Shown here piece by piece: positions 28,902-37,887 of a stretch of 64,000 nucleotides of DNA. The stretch is from Pseudomonas sp. ADAK18 (GTDB taxonomy: Bacteria > Pseudomonadota > Gammaproteobacteria > Pseudomonadales > Pseudomonadaceae): NCBI RefSeq assembly GCF_012935695.1, contig NZ_CP052859.1:3141001-3205000 (forward strand), in the 5' to 3' direction. The position numbers and the translations under genes are program-made. Under the pieces are notes generated by a model. The model was not told the DNA's origin. It saw only the letters and a program-made list of their open reading frames with translations, and searched no databases. Position 1 is the first letter of the stretch. The number at the start of each line of letters is the position of its first letter.

Positions 28902-30361
28902 TGAATACCCTCAACGGATTAATCCCCTGCATCATTTCCGGTGGTTCGGGTACTCGTTTGTGGCCAGTATCCCGGCAGAACATGCCCAAGCCGTTCATGC
29001 GCATGCGCGACGACCAGAGCCTGTTGCAGAAGACCTTCCTGCGGGCCAGCCAGTTGCCTGGTGTGGAAAACGTGTTGACGGTGACCAACCGTGACCTGCT
29101 GTTTCGCACCCTGGACGACTATCGCGGGGTCAACAAGGCGCAACTGGGTCTTGACCTGCTACTGGAACCCTTCGGCCGCAACACCGCCGCCGCCATTGCC
29201 GTGGCCGCGTTGCATGTGCAAGAGCATTTCGGCGCCGACGCTCAATTGCTGGTGATGCCCGCCGACCATCTGATCCTTGATGAAAGCGCGTTCGCCGACG
29301 CCGTGGCCCAGGCTCGCGACTTGGCCGAGTCCGGCTACCTGGTGACCTTCGGCATCCAGCCGGACCGTCCTGAAACCGGCTTTGGCTACATCGAACAAGG
29401 TGATGCCCTGAGCCAGGGGTTCCGGGTCAAGCGCTTCGTCGAGAAACCGGACCTGGCCACCGCCCAGACTTACCTGGATGGCGGCAAACACTTGTGGAAC
29501 GCCGGGATGTTTTGCTTCAAGGCCGCCACGGTACTGGAAGAACTGGCCACCCATGCCCCCGCCGTACTGGACGCGGCCAAGGCTGCCCTTGACCACAGCC
29601 AGACCCTGACAAACAACCACTCCCGCCAGCGGGAACTGAACGCCGAAGGTTTCGGCACTGCGCCGGACATTTCCATCGACGTGGCGCTGATGGAGAAATC
29701 CGCCCAGGTTGCCGTGGTGCCTTGCGATATCGGTTGGAGCGACATTGGTTCCTGGGAAGCCCTGCGCCAACTCACCCCCAGCGACGAACACGGCAATCAG
29801 GTCAATGGCGAAGCCATCCTGCATGACGTGCACAACTGCTACATCGACTCGCCCAAACGCGTCCTCGGTGCGGTGGGCGTGCGCGACCTGATCATCGTCG
29901 ACACCCCGGACGCGATCCTGATTGCCGATGCCAATCGCAGCCAGGATGTGCGCTACATCGTGGCCGAACTCAAACGCCAGAACCATCCGGCGTTCAGCCT
30001 GCACCGTACCGTCACCCGGCCGTGGGGCACCTACACGGTGCTGGAAGAAAGCACCCGGTTCAAGATCAAGCGCATCGTGGTCAAGCCCAAGGGTTCGTTG
30101 TCCCTGCAAATGCATCACCACCGCAGCGAGCACTGGGTAGTCGTCAGCGGCGCGGCCATGATCACCAATGGCGACCGTGAAATCCTGCTCAACATGAACG
30201 AGTCCACTTATATTCCGGCCGGGCACAAGCATCGCCTGACCAACCCCGGCATCATCGACCTGGTGATGATCGAGGTGCAGAGCGGTGAGTACCTGGGAGA
30301 GGACGACATTGTGCGGTTCGACGATATCTACGGTCGGGCGCCTCAGGAAGTAAAACCCTGA
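28901..30361 (+). CDS. Mannose-1-phosphate guanylyltransferase / mannose-6-phosphate isomerase
   Basis: A 486-residue bifunctional enzyme of the AlgA/PslB/ManC family that makes GDP-mannose. The nucleotidyltransferase signature IISGGSGTRLWPVSRQNMPKPF is at the N-terminus, with FVEKPDLATA and WNAGMFCF downstream. The C-terminal cupin carrying isomerase activity has QMHHHRSEHWVVVSGAA and NESTYIPAGHKHRLTNPG. Length is normal for the type II family. It shows that mannose, or a sugar derived from GDP-mannose, is a building block of the polymer. The start overlaps the previous stop by one base, and its own stop overlaps the next start (TGATG). Confidence 0.95.
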   Translation: MNTLNGLIPCIISGGSGTRLWPVSRQNMPKPFMRMRDDQSLLQKTFLRASQLPGVENVLTVTNRDLLFRTLDDYRGVNKAQLGLDLLLEPFGRNTAAAIAVAALHVQEHFGADAQLLVMPADHLILDESAFADAVAQARDLAESGYLVTFGIQPDRPETGFGYIEQGDALSQGFRVKRFVEKPDLATAQTYLDGGKHLWNAGMFCFKAATVLEELATHAPAVLDAAKAALDHSQTLTNNHSRQRELNAEGFGTAPDISIDVALMEKSAQVAVVPCDIGWSDIGSWEALRQLTPSDEHGNQVNGEAILHDVHNCYIDSPKRVLGAVGVRDLIIVDTPDAILIADANRSQDVRYIVAELKRQNHPAFSLHRTVTRPWGTYTVLEESTRFKIKRIVVKPKGSLSLQMHHHRSEHWVVVSGAAMITNGDREILLNMNESTYIPAGHKHRLTNPGIIDLVMIEVQSGEYLGEDDIVRFDDIYGRAPQEVKP

Positions 30362-31272
30362 TGCGCACCTCGTTGATTATCCCCACCCGCAACGCGTCCA
30401 GCCATCTGGATCGGCTGTTGCCCGCACTGCGGATGCAAACCTTGCAGCCGGACGAGATGCTGGTGGTCGACAGCGCCTCAAGTGATGACACCGTGGCGCG
30501 CTTTCGCGAGTTTGGCGCCCGGGTCGAGGTGATCGACGCCAAGGACTTCAATCACGGCGGTACTCGTCGTTGGGCCAGCGAACAGGTCGGCGGCGAAGTG
30601 TTGATCGTCATGACTCAGGACGCGATTCCCGCCAATGCGCAAACCTTCGCCAATCTGATCACCGAATTGCAGCTCGACCCGCTCAACGGCGTCGCCTACG
30701 GACGCCAACTGCCCCACCCCGGCGCCGGTGTACTGGGCGCGCAGTCGCGGCACTTCAACTACCCGGCCCAGAGCCGCAGCAAAAGCCTGGCCGATGCCCC
30801 CGAGCTTGGGATCAAGACCTGTTTCAGCTCCGATTCTTTTTCCGTGTACCGGCGCAGCGCCCTGGAGGCGGTGGGTGGTTTTCCTGCCGATGTGATCGGC
30901 AGCGAAGACGCCTATGTTGCCGCGCGCATGCTGCTCGACGGCTACAAGGTGCGCTACGCCGCCACCGCCGAGGTTTATCACTCCCACGACTACGCTCTTA
31001 TGGACGAGTTTCATCGCTACTTCGATATCGGTGTGTTCTACGGCCGTGAGCCATGGATTCGCCAGGCGTTTGGTGACGCCGGCGGTGAAGGTAAGCGCTA
31101 TGTACTGGCCGAACTTCGAGCGCTGCGCGAAGCCGGTGCATTGCATCGCACACCGGAAGTCGTGGTGCGCAGTGCCTTTAAATTGCTGGGCTATCGCCTC
31201 GGCCATCTTGAACGCTACCTGCCCAAATCGCTCAAGCAGCGCCTGGGTATGTTCTCCACCTACTGGACTTGA
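30361..31272 (+). CDS. GT2 glycosyltransferase, rhamnosyltransferase-like
   Basis: A 303-residue family-2 inverting glycosyltransferase. It begins SLIIPTRNASSHLDRLLPAL, continues with VVDSASSDDT (nucleotide binding) and IDAKDFNHGGTRRWASEQ, the latter a hallmark of rhamnosyltransferase-like GT2 proteins. TQDAIPAN is the DXD-like position and GSEDAYVAARMLLDGYKVRYAATAEVYHSH the acceptor/catalytic-base region. Cytoplasmic face of the membrane. Linked sugar is inferred from family likeness only; no dTDP-rhamnose genes are in the operon, though they can be elsewhere in the genome. Confidence 0.92.
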   Translation: MRTSLIIPTRNASSHLDRLLPALRMQTLQPDEMLVVDSASSDDTVARFREFGARVEVIDAKDFNHGGTRRWASEQVGGEVLIVMTQDAIPANAQTFANLITELQLDPLNGVAYGRQLPHPGAGVLGAQSRHFNYPAQSRSKSLADAPELGIKTCFSSDSFSVYRRSALEAVGGFPADVIGSEDAYVAARMLLDGYKVRYAATAEVYHSHDYALMDEFHRYFDIGVFYGREPWIRQAFGDAGGEGKRYVLAELRALREAGALHRTPEVVVRSAFKLLGYRLGHLERYLPKSLKQRLGMFSTYWT

Positions 31273-31278
31273 GCCGTC

Positions 31279-32073
31279 ATGAAGACTATCAACCGACGTT
31301 CCCGTCTTACCCTGCTCAGCCTCCTGAGTGTCTCAATCTGGCTGGCAGGCTGTTCGACCCCCGCGCGAGTGCCACTTCCTGACAACGATACGCTCAAGGC
31401 CGGCCACCAAGCGGCGCTGACCCTGGCTGATCTGCCGCCGGCTCAGGTGCTGATCCAGAGCGGCGATTCCCTACGCATCGTACGTGATGTCCAGGAACCG
31501 GCGGCCACCGATGAGATGAGCATCTTCGTGGTGCGCCCCGACGGGGTGATCTCGATGCCCAATATCGGCCGGGTCAAGGCAGCGTCGCGTACGCCCGAGG
31601 ACCTGGGCAAGGAGATTACCGAGAAATACAAGCGCATCTACCGCGAGCCAGCGGTGACGGTGAACATCGCCAGCGCACCAAGCAACCGCGTGTTTATCGG
31701 CGGCGCGGTACCTAACCCGGCGTTCTTCAACTTGTCGGGCCAGGTCAGCGTGGAACAGGCGCTATTCAGTTCCGGCGGTGTGTTGCCCTCGGCGGACAGT
31801 TCCAATATTGCCCTGCTGCGCACCGGATCCGACGGCAAGTACAGGCTGTACTACGTCGACGTGAGCAGCATGTTGAAAGACCCGACGCATCCGCTGGTGA
31901 CATTGCAACGAGGGGATTTGATCTACGTGCCGCAGTCGAGCATTGGCGCCACGGTGGAAGCGGTGGACATGTACTTCACCAAGCTGTTTCCGGTTAACAA
32001 AGGGGTTGGGCTGGGTTTGAACTATCAGCTCAATAACACGTCCGGCAATACCACCTACAACCTCAGCCCATGA
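31279..32073 (+). CDS. Wza-type outer-membrane polysaccharide export lipoprotein
   Basis: A 264-residue exporter with a lipoprotein signal peptide ending LAGC. The Poly_export domain (LIQSGDSLRIVRDV, FVVRPDGVISMPNIGRVKA, REPAVTVNIASAPSNRVFIGGAV) is followed by an SLBB-type segment (NPAFFNLSGQVSVEQALFSSGGV, RGDLIYVPQSSIGA). It should form the periplasmic ring and outer-membrane exit of the polymer with the co-polymerase encoded next. It is shorter than E. coli Wza (379 residues), having one SLBB and a short C-terminus. Six bp separate it from the upstream glycosyltransferase gene. Confidence 0.92.
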   Translation: MKTINRRSRLTLLSLLSVSIWLAGCSTPARVPLPDNDTLKAGHQAALTLADLPPAQVLIQSGDSLRIVRDVQEPAATDEMSIFVVRPDGVISMPNIGRVKAASRTPEDLGKEITEKYKRIYREPAVTVNIASAPSNRVFIGGAVPNPAFFNLSGQVSVEQALFSSGGVLPSADSSNIALLRTGSDGKYRLYYVDVSSMLKDPTHPLVTLQRGDLIYVPQSSIGATVEAVDMYFTKLFPVNKGVGLGLNYQLNNTSGNTTYNLSP

Positions 32074-32149
32074 TCATGGTGCAGGCTTGGTATCACTCGA
32101 ACCTGCTGATTCCATCCGGTATACAACATTTATTCAACGGAGTGATCCT

Positions 32150-34129
32150 GTGATCGAAATCCGCTCTCTACGCGACTTGCTGCGGTTGTTCTTCATCTTC
32201 CGCCGCGAATTCAAGCTGGCAGTGATCACCACCATCGTGGTCGCCGTGCTGGGTGCCTTTCTGCTGCCGGCTCGTTATGAGTCCGACGCGCGCTTGCTGG
32301 TCAAGCCGGGACGAGACAACACCACGGTGCCCATCGAAGCCGGCAACCGTCAAACGCTGATTGCCCCAAGCACCCAGCACGACCCGATCGTTGACGAGGA
32401 GAAAATGCTCACCGGTCGGCCGATCGTGCACATTGTTGCCGAGCGCTACCTGGCCATGACCTCCGAGCCGCCGCAGGGGTTCTGGAAGACCACCAAGTTC
32501 TACGTCAAGAAGGCCGTCGGCAGCGTACTCGACGGCGTGCGCAGCGTACTGCAATTTATCGGCCTGGCCGAGAAGCAAAGCCCACTGGAACGCCTGGCGA
32601 CCAATCTGGAGAAAAACTTCGAGGCCAGCCATGAGCCGGGCTCGTCGGTGATCGAGATTTCGTTCAAATGGGACGATCCCGCCGTTGCGCAAAAAATCGT
32701 CGAGACCTGGGTCGACGCCTACCTGGAAGAGCGTGCGCGGATCCTGGGGCGCAAGAGCCTGCATACCTTCTATGAAACCGAGGGGGCCAAGGTCGCCGCA
32801 ACCATCCTGAATCTCAAGGAAGAACTGCAAGGCCGCTTGAAGCAAATCGATTCGATCAGTGTCCAGGCGCGCCTGGAAAACCTCACCAGCCAGATCAACC
32901 GCATCACCGACGCCAAAGTCGGCGCGCAGAACCAGCTCTCGGGGATTCGCAGCTTCCTGGTCAACGCCAGCCAACAGATCAAGAATCAGCCCGCCGAAGT
33001 GGTGACAATGCGGGAAACCAGCCTCAACCCGACTCAACTGGACCTCAAGCGCCAGCTCAACACGTTGCAAGTGGAGCGCGCGCGCCTGCTGCGCACCTAC
33101 CTGCCGGGCACGCCACAGGTCAACCAGATTGAACAGAACATCCGCGACCTGGAGGCCTTGAGCGCCCAGGAGGCCACCCGCCTGGAACGCTCGCAGAACA
33201 GCGCGCCCAACAGCCTGGTGATCAACATCAAACAGCAAGTGATCGACGCCCAATTGCAGGAACGCAAGCTGGCCGGGCAAATCGAAGACTACGACAAGAC
33301 CCTCGAGACCCTGCGCTCCGAGCGTGACCAGGTGATGACCGATGAGCCGGAGCTCAATCGCCTGACCCAACAACTGCACACCGCCGAGAAAAGCTATGCG
33401 CTGTACTCGGAAAACCTTGAACAAGCGCGCATCGACCACGAACTGGACAGCAGCCAGATCAGCAACATCGCCTTGATCGAACACGCCACCCTGAACCCGG
33501 CTCGAGTGTTCCCCAAAAGCTTGCTGATTCTGCTGTTCACCATCCCCGCCGGCCTCGCCGTGGGCCTGCTGACCATCTACGTGCTGTACCTGCTGGACCA
33601 GCGCATCCACGACGGCGCGCGGCTGCAAGAGGTCTTCCATGTACCGCTATGGAGCAGCATCCCCGACGTGCACGATGCAACACCTGCCGCGCTGACGGCG
33701 AGTATTTATCGTCTGTATAGCCTGCTGCCCACCGACCGCATAGCCCGCGAGGGCTTTGCCCTGGGACTGACCTCGGCGCGCCATGGCGAAGGCGTGACAT
33801 TCATCATCGAGCAGTTGAAAAACCTGCTGGTAGAGCGAGGTCATCAGGTCACGATCAATGGCACACAAGTAGCGCAACCGGGTGAAGTGTTGCTGCTGGA
33901 CGCCTCTGCCCTGTCGTCCAACCCGCAGGCGTTCCTGACCTTGCGCCGCGCCAACCAGATTGTGCTGGTGATCGAGGCCCGAACCAGCACCGTGCCAACC
34001 ATTGAGAACGCCCTGTCGCTGCTGACCACCGCGTTCGGCAAGGTCGATGGGATCATTCTCAACCGTCGCCGCTTCGAAGTGCCGGCCAACGTCTTGGCAC
34101 GGATCAACAGCTGGCGTGGAGCGGCCTGA
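32150..34129 (+). CDS. GumC/Wzz-type polysaccharide co-polymerase with degenerate kinase domain
   Basis: An inner-membrane chain-length regulator of about 659 residues. GTG at 32150 with CGGAG upstream is chosen because VIEIRSLRDLLRLFFIFRREFKL is the conserved Wzz opening. The first membrane helix is LAVITTIVVAVLGAFLLPARYESDARLLV and the second is SLLILLFTIPAGLAVGLLTIYVLYLLD. A long periplasmic coiled coil lies between. The C-terminal cytoplasmic domain resembles a BY-kinase, but where a Walker A GxxGxGKS/T is expected there is SARHGEGVTF, lacking the lysine, and no tyrosine-rich tail. It is therefore probably inactive as a kinase and structural only. Confidence 0.9.
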   Translation: MIEIRSLRDLLRLFFIFRREFKLAVITTIVVAVLGAFLLPARYESDARLLVKPGRDNTTVPIEAGNRQTLIAPSTQHDPIVDEEKMLTGRPIVHIVAERYLAMTSEPPQGFWKTTKFYVKKAVGSVLDGVRSVLQFIGLAEKQSPLERLATNLEKNFEASHEPGSSVIEISFKWDDPAVAQKIVETWVDAYLEERARILGRKSLHTFYETEGAKVAATILNLKEELQGRLKQIDSISVQARLENLTSQINRITDAKVGAQNQLSGIRSFLVNASQQIKNQPAEVVTMRETSLNPTQLDLKRQLNTLQVERARLLRTYLPGTPQVNQIEQNIRDLEALSAQEATRLERSQNSAPNSLVINIKQQVIDAQLQERKLAGQIEDYDKTLETLRSERDQVMTDEPELNRLTQQLHTAEKSYALYSENLEQARIDHELDSSQISNIALIEHATLNPARVFPKSLLILLFTIPAGLAVGLLTIYVLYLLDQRIHDGARLQEVFHVPLWSSIPDVHDATPAALTASIYRLYSLLPTDRIAREGFALGLTSARHGEGVTFIIEQLKNLLVERGHQVTINGTQVAQPGEVLLLDASALSSNPQAFLTLRRANQIVLVIEARTSTVPTIENALSLLTTAFGKVDGIILNRRRFEVPANVLARINSWRGAA

Positions 34130-35310
34130 TGCGGATTGCGCTGCTGGCACCGCTGCCACCCGAACAAACCGGCATTGCCGACTACGCCGCGCACTTGTGC
34201 AACGCGTTGGTCGAGCTGGGCATTGAAGTCCTCACACCGCTCAAGGGCTGTCACGACCCGGCTGAGCTGCAGCGCCGGCTGCGCGGGTTTGACTGGAGCA
34301 GCGTGGACCTGGTCCATGCTGAGCTGGGCGGTGGACGCTTCGGTGAATTCCAGGCGCTGGATTACTTGCGCCAGGCTCACCCACAGTTGCCGCTGACTGC
34401 CACCGTGCATGACCCGGAGCGATTGATCTGGCGCCGGGCCAAGTTATTCTTCCCGCTGACCCTGCTCGAACGCCTGCCCCATCCGATGCCTCAGGCAGCA
34501 GCGTTACTGGCCGACCCGTTGACCCTGCATGAAGAACGGCGCGTGGCCAAACACATGCGCCGCCTGATCACCCTCACCCGCCTGGGCGGGGACTGCTTGC
34601 GCCAACGCATGGGGCTACGTGCGGACCAGTCGGCGGTCATTGCCCACGGCAACCTGGTCATTGCGTCGGTGGCACTGCCGCCACTGGAACCATTGCGTCT
34701 TCTGTATTTCGGCTTTATCTACCGCGGCAAAGGTATCGAGGACCTGCTTGAAGCCCTGGCGCGCGCCCTGTCCGCCAACCCTCAATGCCGTGGCCAGGTA
34801 CGCCTGACCCTGGCCGGTGGCACAGCGCCGGAAATGACGTTCGACCCCGCCGGCAATTACCTGGAAGGCTTGCGCCAACAGATCGACACGTTGCACCTCG
34901 GCGACGTGGTGGATTGGCAACTGGACCTGCCTTCGGCCGACATCGCACGCACGATCCAGGATCACCATGTGATGGTGCTTCCCTACCGCGAGTCGAAAAA
35001 GCTCGGCTTTTTGGGGCAGATGCGTGGCACCAGCGGCGCTCTGTCCTGGGCCAATGCTTGCGCGCGTGGCGTGATCACCTCAAATGCACGGGCCTTTGCC
35101 GAAGAAGTGGCCGCCGGCAACGGCGTCACTTATCAGCAAGGTGATATCGACTCGTTGAGTGATGCCCTGAGCCGTTTGATGCTGGACCCGCAACAGGCTC
35201 GCCAGTGGGCCGACCAAGCCGCTGAAATCGGTCGGCAACGCCAATGGCCTAACACGGCCCAGCGCTTTGCCGAATTGTTCCAGGCTGCATGTAAGGAGCC
35301 ATCCCGATGA
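34129..35310 (+). CDS. Glycosyltransferase, GT4-like (GT-B fold)
   Basis: A 393-residue GT-B glycosyltransferase. The N-terminus RIALLAPLPPEQTGIADYAAHLCNAL is the glycine-containing acceptor-side loop common in GT4 enzymes. The second Rossmann domain begins LRLLYFGFIYRGKGIEDLLEALARAL. The region HVMVLPYRESKKLGFLGQMRGTSGALSWANACARGVITSNARAFAEEV resembles the donor-binding site, although the usual EPFG/E-x7-E pattern is modified. The start overlaps the previous stop by one base and the end overlaps the glycosidase gene by 4 bp. Donor and linkage unknown. Confidence 0.88.
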   Translation: MRIALLAPLPPEQTGIADYAAHLCNALVELGIEVLTPLKGCHDPAELQRRLRGFDWSSVDLVHAELGGGRFGEFQALDYLRQAHPQLPLTATVHDPERLIWRRAKLFFPLTLLERLPHPMPQAAALLADPLTLHEERRVAKHMRRLITLTRLGGDCLRQRMGLRADQSAVIAHGNLVIASVALPPLEPLRLLYFGFIYRGKGIEDLLEALARALSANPQCRGQVRLTLAGGTAPEMTFDPAGNYLEGLRQQIDTLHLGDVVDWQLDLPSADIARTIQDHHVMVLPYRESKKLGFLGQMRGTSGALSWANACARGVITSNARAFAEEVAAGNGVTYQQGDIDSLSDALSRLMLDPQQARQWADQAAEIGRQRQWPNTAQRFAELFQAACKEPSR

Positions 35311-36647
35311 ACACTTCACCTATTCGCCCCTGGGTGCGTTTACTGCCACTGACGCTGGTCCTGGCCGTCGGCAGCTCCATGCTGCTGAGTGAAAAAGTCG
35401 ACGCCGAACCGGTAAACCTTGCGCCTCAGCGCACCGTGGTGTGGAAGGATTTCCTGGGGGTAAACGCGCACTTCCTGTGGTTCAAGCCAGAGCAATACCG
35501 CAAGCAAATCAGCCAGTACCAGAAGCTGGGGCTGAACTGGGTACGAGTCGACCTGCATTGGGACCGCCTGGAGCCTCAGAAAAAGGACTATCAACTGAGC
35601 ACCCTCGATGAACTCGACAAAACCCTCACCGAGGAGAATATCCGCTCGGTGTTCTACCTGGTGGGCTCGGCGCCGTTTATAACCACCGCGCCCAAGGGTG
35701 CGCCGTTCCAGGACCAATACCCGCCCCGGGACGCCAGCGTGTATGCCTTGCGCCTGGCGATGCTCGCCAAGCGCTATCCGCGTATCGACGCCTGGCAGGT
35801 CTGGAACGAACAAAACCTGCCCAATAACTGGCGCCCCGCAGTGAACGCCAAGGAGTACGGGCAGCTGTTACTGGCCAGCCACCAGGCGCTGAATCTCGCT
35901 GCGCCGGGCAAGACCCAAGTGATGGGCGGCATGGGGTATTACAGCCAGATGCCGCCCCGCGGCAAAACCCTGATGTTCGAAGCACTCGGCGCGCTGGGGG
36001 TACAAAGTCTAGGCATGGTGGCGGCCTATCACCCTTACACGATGACCCCGGAAACCGATGAGCCAGGCAAGAACGAAGTGCTACTGCGGGGCAACCAGCT
36101 CAATACATTGCTGCACAACGCCGGGATCAAGGACGTGTGGGCCACCGAATGGGGCTGGTCCAGCTATGCCGGCCCCAAGGAAATGCAACGCCTGATCGGC
36201 GTCGACGGCCAGGCCGACTACACCTTGCGCCGCCTGGCGCTGATGGCGTCCCAGGACTACCAGAAGATCTTCCTGTTTGCCCTTTCGGACCTGGATGAAC
36301 GGGCCTCGGCGCGGGACCAGCATTACGGCCTGCTGGACCTCAACGGCGAGCCAAAACCCGTCTATACCGCCCTTGCGCGCTTCCTGGAAATCACCGGTGC
36401 ACGTCTCAAGCCCGGCACCACGCCGACACTCAAAGACGTTCCGAAAAACCTGTACAGCGTCGCGTGGACCCGCGACGACGGTAAACACCTATTGATGTAC
36501 TGGAGCCCCGACGGCACAAATATCACTCTGCCCGAGGTACACAACGCCGAACTGATCGACCCGCTGACCGGCGCCCGGCAAACCCTTGACGATGGCAACG
36601 GCATCCGCCCACCGGTCAAACCGACGTTGCAGATATTGGTGTGGTAA
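35307..36647 (+). CDS. PslG-like secreted glycoside hydrolase of the polysaccharide locus
   Basis: A 446-residue TIM-barrel glycosidase with an N-terminal signal or anchor (WVRLLPLTLVLAVGSSMLLSEKVDA). FLGVNAHFLWFKPEQYRKQISQYQKLGLNWVRVDLHWDRLEP opens the barrel. The general acid/base is the Glu in VWNEQNLPNNW, and the nucleophile is probably the Glu in WATEWGWSSY. This layout fits clan GH-A, GH39/GH5-like, as in PslG. Such enzymes trim polymer in the periplasm during synthesis or release. It overlaps the preceding gene by 4 bp (ATGA), so it is an integral operon member. Confidence 0.87.
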   Translation: MNTSPIRPWVRLLPLTLVLAVGSSMLLSEKVDAEPVNLAPQRTVVWKDFLGVNAHFLWFKPEQYRKQISQYQKLGLNWVRVDLHWDRLEPQKKDYQLSTLDELDKTLTEENIRSVFYLVGSAPFITTAPKGAPFQDQYPPRDASVYALRLAMLAKRYPRIDAWQVWNEQNLPNNWRPAVNAKEYGQLLLASHQALNLAAPGKTQVMGGMGYYSQMPPRGKTLMFEALGALGVQSLGMVAAYHPYTMTPETDEPGKNEVLLRGNQLNTLLHNAGIKDVWATEWGWSSYAGPKEMQRLIGVDGQADYTLRRLALMASQDYQKIFLFALSDLDERASARDQHYGLLDLNGEPKPVYTALARFLEITGARLKPGTTPTLKDVPKNLYSVAWTRDDGKHLLMYWSPDGTNITLPEVHNAELIDPLTGARQTLDDGNGIRPPVKPTLQILVW

Positions 36648-36672
36648 CGCATTCAGGTATGGAGAGCAGTAC

Positions 36673-37887
36673 GTGAGAATTCTGTGGATTGTTCCCTATT
36701 TGCCGTGGCCCATGACCAGCGGCGGCAAGACCCGGCAATACCATCTGCTGCGCACGCTGAGCGAGCGCGGGCATCGCATTACCCTGCTGGCGCAGTCGAA
36801 AACCGAGGCTGATGCGTTCGTACACGAAGCCCTTGAGCCGCTGCTGGAGCGCCTGATCGTCGTGCCCCGTCGCCCGCTGAAACACCCCTTGACCCTGCTC
36901 GGCGGCCTGTTCGCGCCTTGGCCTTTGTTGACCACGGTCAATGGCCTTTCGGCGCCGTTACGCCAACGTTTTGATGAATTACTGAGTGAATCCTGGGACG
37001 TCATTCAGGTTGAGCACAGCTACAGCCTGCAACCGTACCTCAAGGCGTTACAGCAGCAATCCCGAAGCTTCGTGCTCACCGAGCACAACCTGGAATCCAG
37101 CCTGGGCGGCGCTACCTATGACCGCTTCCCGGCCTGGGCCAGCTTGTTTGTGCGTTACGATCAATGGCGCTGCGAGCAATGGGAGCGCAAGGCGTTTGAT
37201 GCCGCCAGCCATGTCATTGCCGTGACGCAAACCGATGCCCAAGCCATGCGCCAAGTCACTTCGACGCCGGTCAGCGTAGTGGTCAACGGTGTCGACAGCC
37301 GCGGCTTCGCCGATGTGACCGCCGACCCTCAGAGCCTGCGCCTGTTGTTTGTCGGCAACTATGAATACGCGCCCAACCTCGACGCCGTACAGTGGCTGCT
37401 CGACGACATTTTTCCCCGTGTGTGGCTGCAATGCCCCACCGCCCGGCTGGCCGTCGCCGGCTACGGTTTGCCTGAGGAGTGGCGCGACCGTTGGCCCGAC
37501 GAGCGCATCGAATGGCTGGGGTTTGTCCCTGACTTGACGGCGCAGCAACGCCGGTGCGCAGGGTTTGTCGCGGCGCTGCGCCATGGCGGCGGGTCCAAAC
37601 TCAAAGTGCTGGAAGCCATGGCCGCCGGGTTGCCTTTGGTCAGCACAGCCCAGGGCGCATCGGGACTGGCCATCCGTGCCAACCATCACTACTTGGCCGG
37701 CGAAAGCACTGAGGCCTTGGCCGATGCCATCGTTCACTTGCTGCATCAGCCGGTTCTGGCCCGACAGTTGGCTGATGCCGCACGCGACTACGCGCGCAAC
37801 TTTCACGACTGGGCAGTGGCCAGTAACGAACTGGAGCAGATCTACCACACGTTGCCCCCCCATCAGGAGCGTCCAGCATGCGCGTAG
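36673..37887 (+). CDS. Glycosyltransferase, GT4 family (sugar transferase with PEP-CTERM-type likeness)
   Basis: A GT-B glycosyltransferase of about 404 residues. GTG at 36673, preceded by GGAGA, begins the conserved RILWIVPYLPWPMTSGGKTRQYHLLRTLSERGH. The second domain has LLFVGNYEYAPNLDAVQWLLDDIFP, and the donor site is HGGGSKLKVLEAMAAGLPLVSTAQGASGL, a good match to GT4 enzymes that retain anomeric configuration. It overlaps the next glycosyltransferase by 10 bp. Sugar specificity unknown. Confidence 0.9.
   Translation: MRILWIVPYLPWPMTSGGKTRQYHLLRTLSERGHRITLLAQSKTEADAFVHEALEPLLERLIVVPRRPLKHPLTLLGGLFAPWPLLTTVNGLSAPLRQRFDELLSESWDVIQVEHSYSLQPYLKALQQQSRSFVLTEHNLESSLGGATYDRFPAWASLFVRYDQWRCEQWERKAFDAASHVIAVTQTDAQAMRQVTSTPVSVVVNGVDSRGFADVTADPQSLRLLFVGNYEYAPNLDAVQWLLDDIFPRVWLQCPTARLAVAGYGLPEEWRDRWPDERIEWLGFVPDLTAQQRRCAGFVAALRHGGGSKLKVLEAMAAGLPLVSTAQGASGLAIRANHHYLAGESTEALADAIVHLLHQPVLARQLADAARDYARNFHDWAVASNELEQIYHTLPPHQERPACA

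Noticed and set aside
32168..33640. 490-codon minus-strand frame opposite the co-polymerase gene
   Set aside because: Antisense to a well-supported Wzz/GumC gene; no family likeness.
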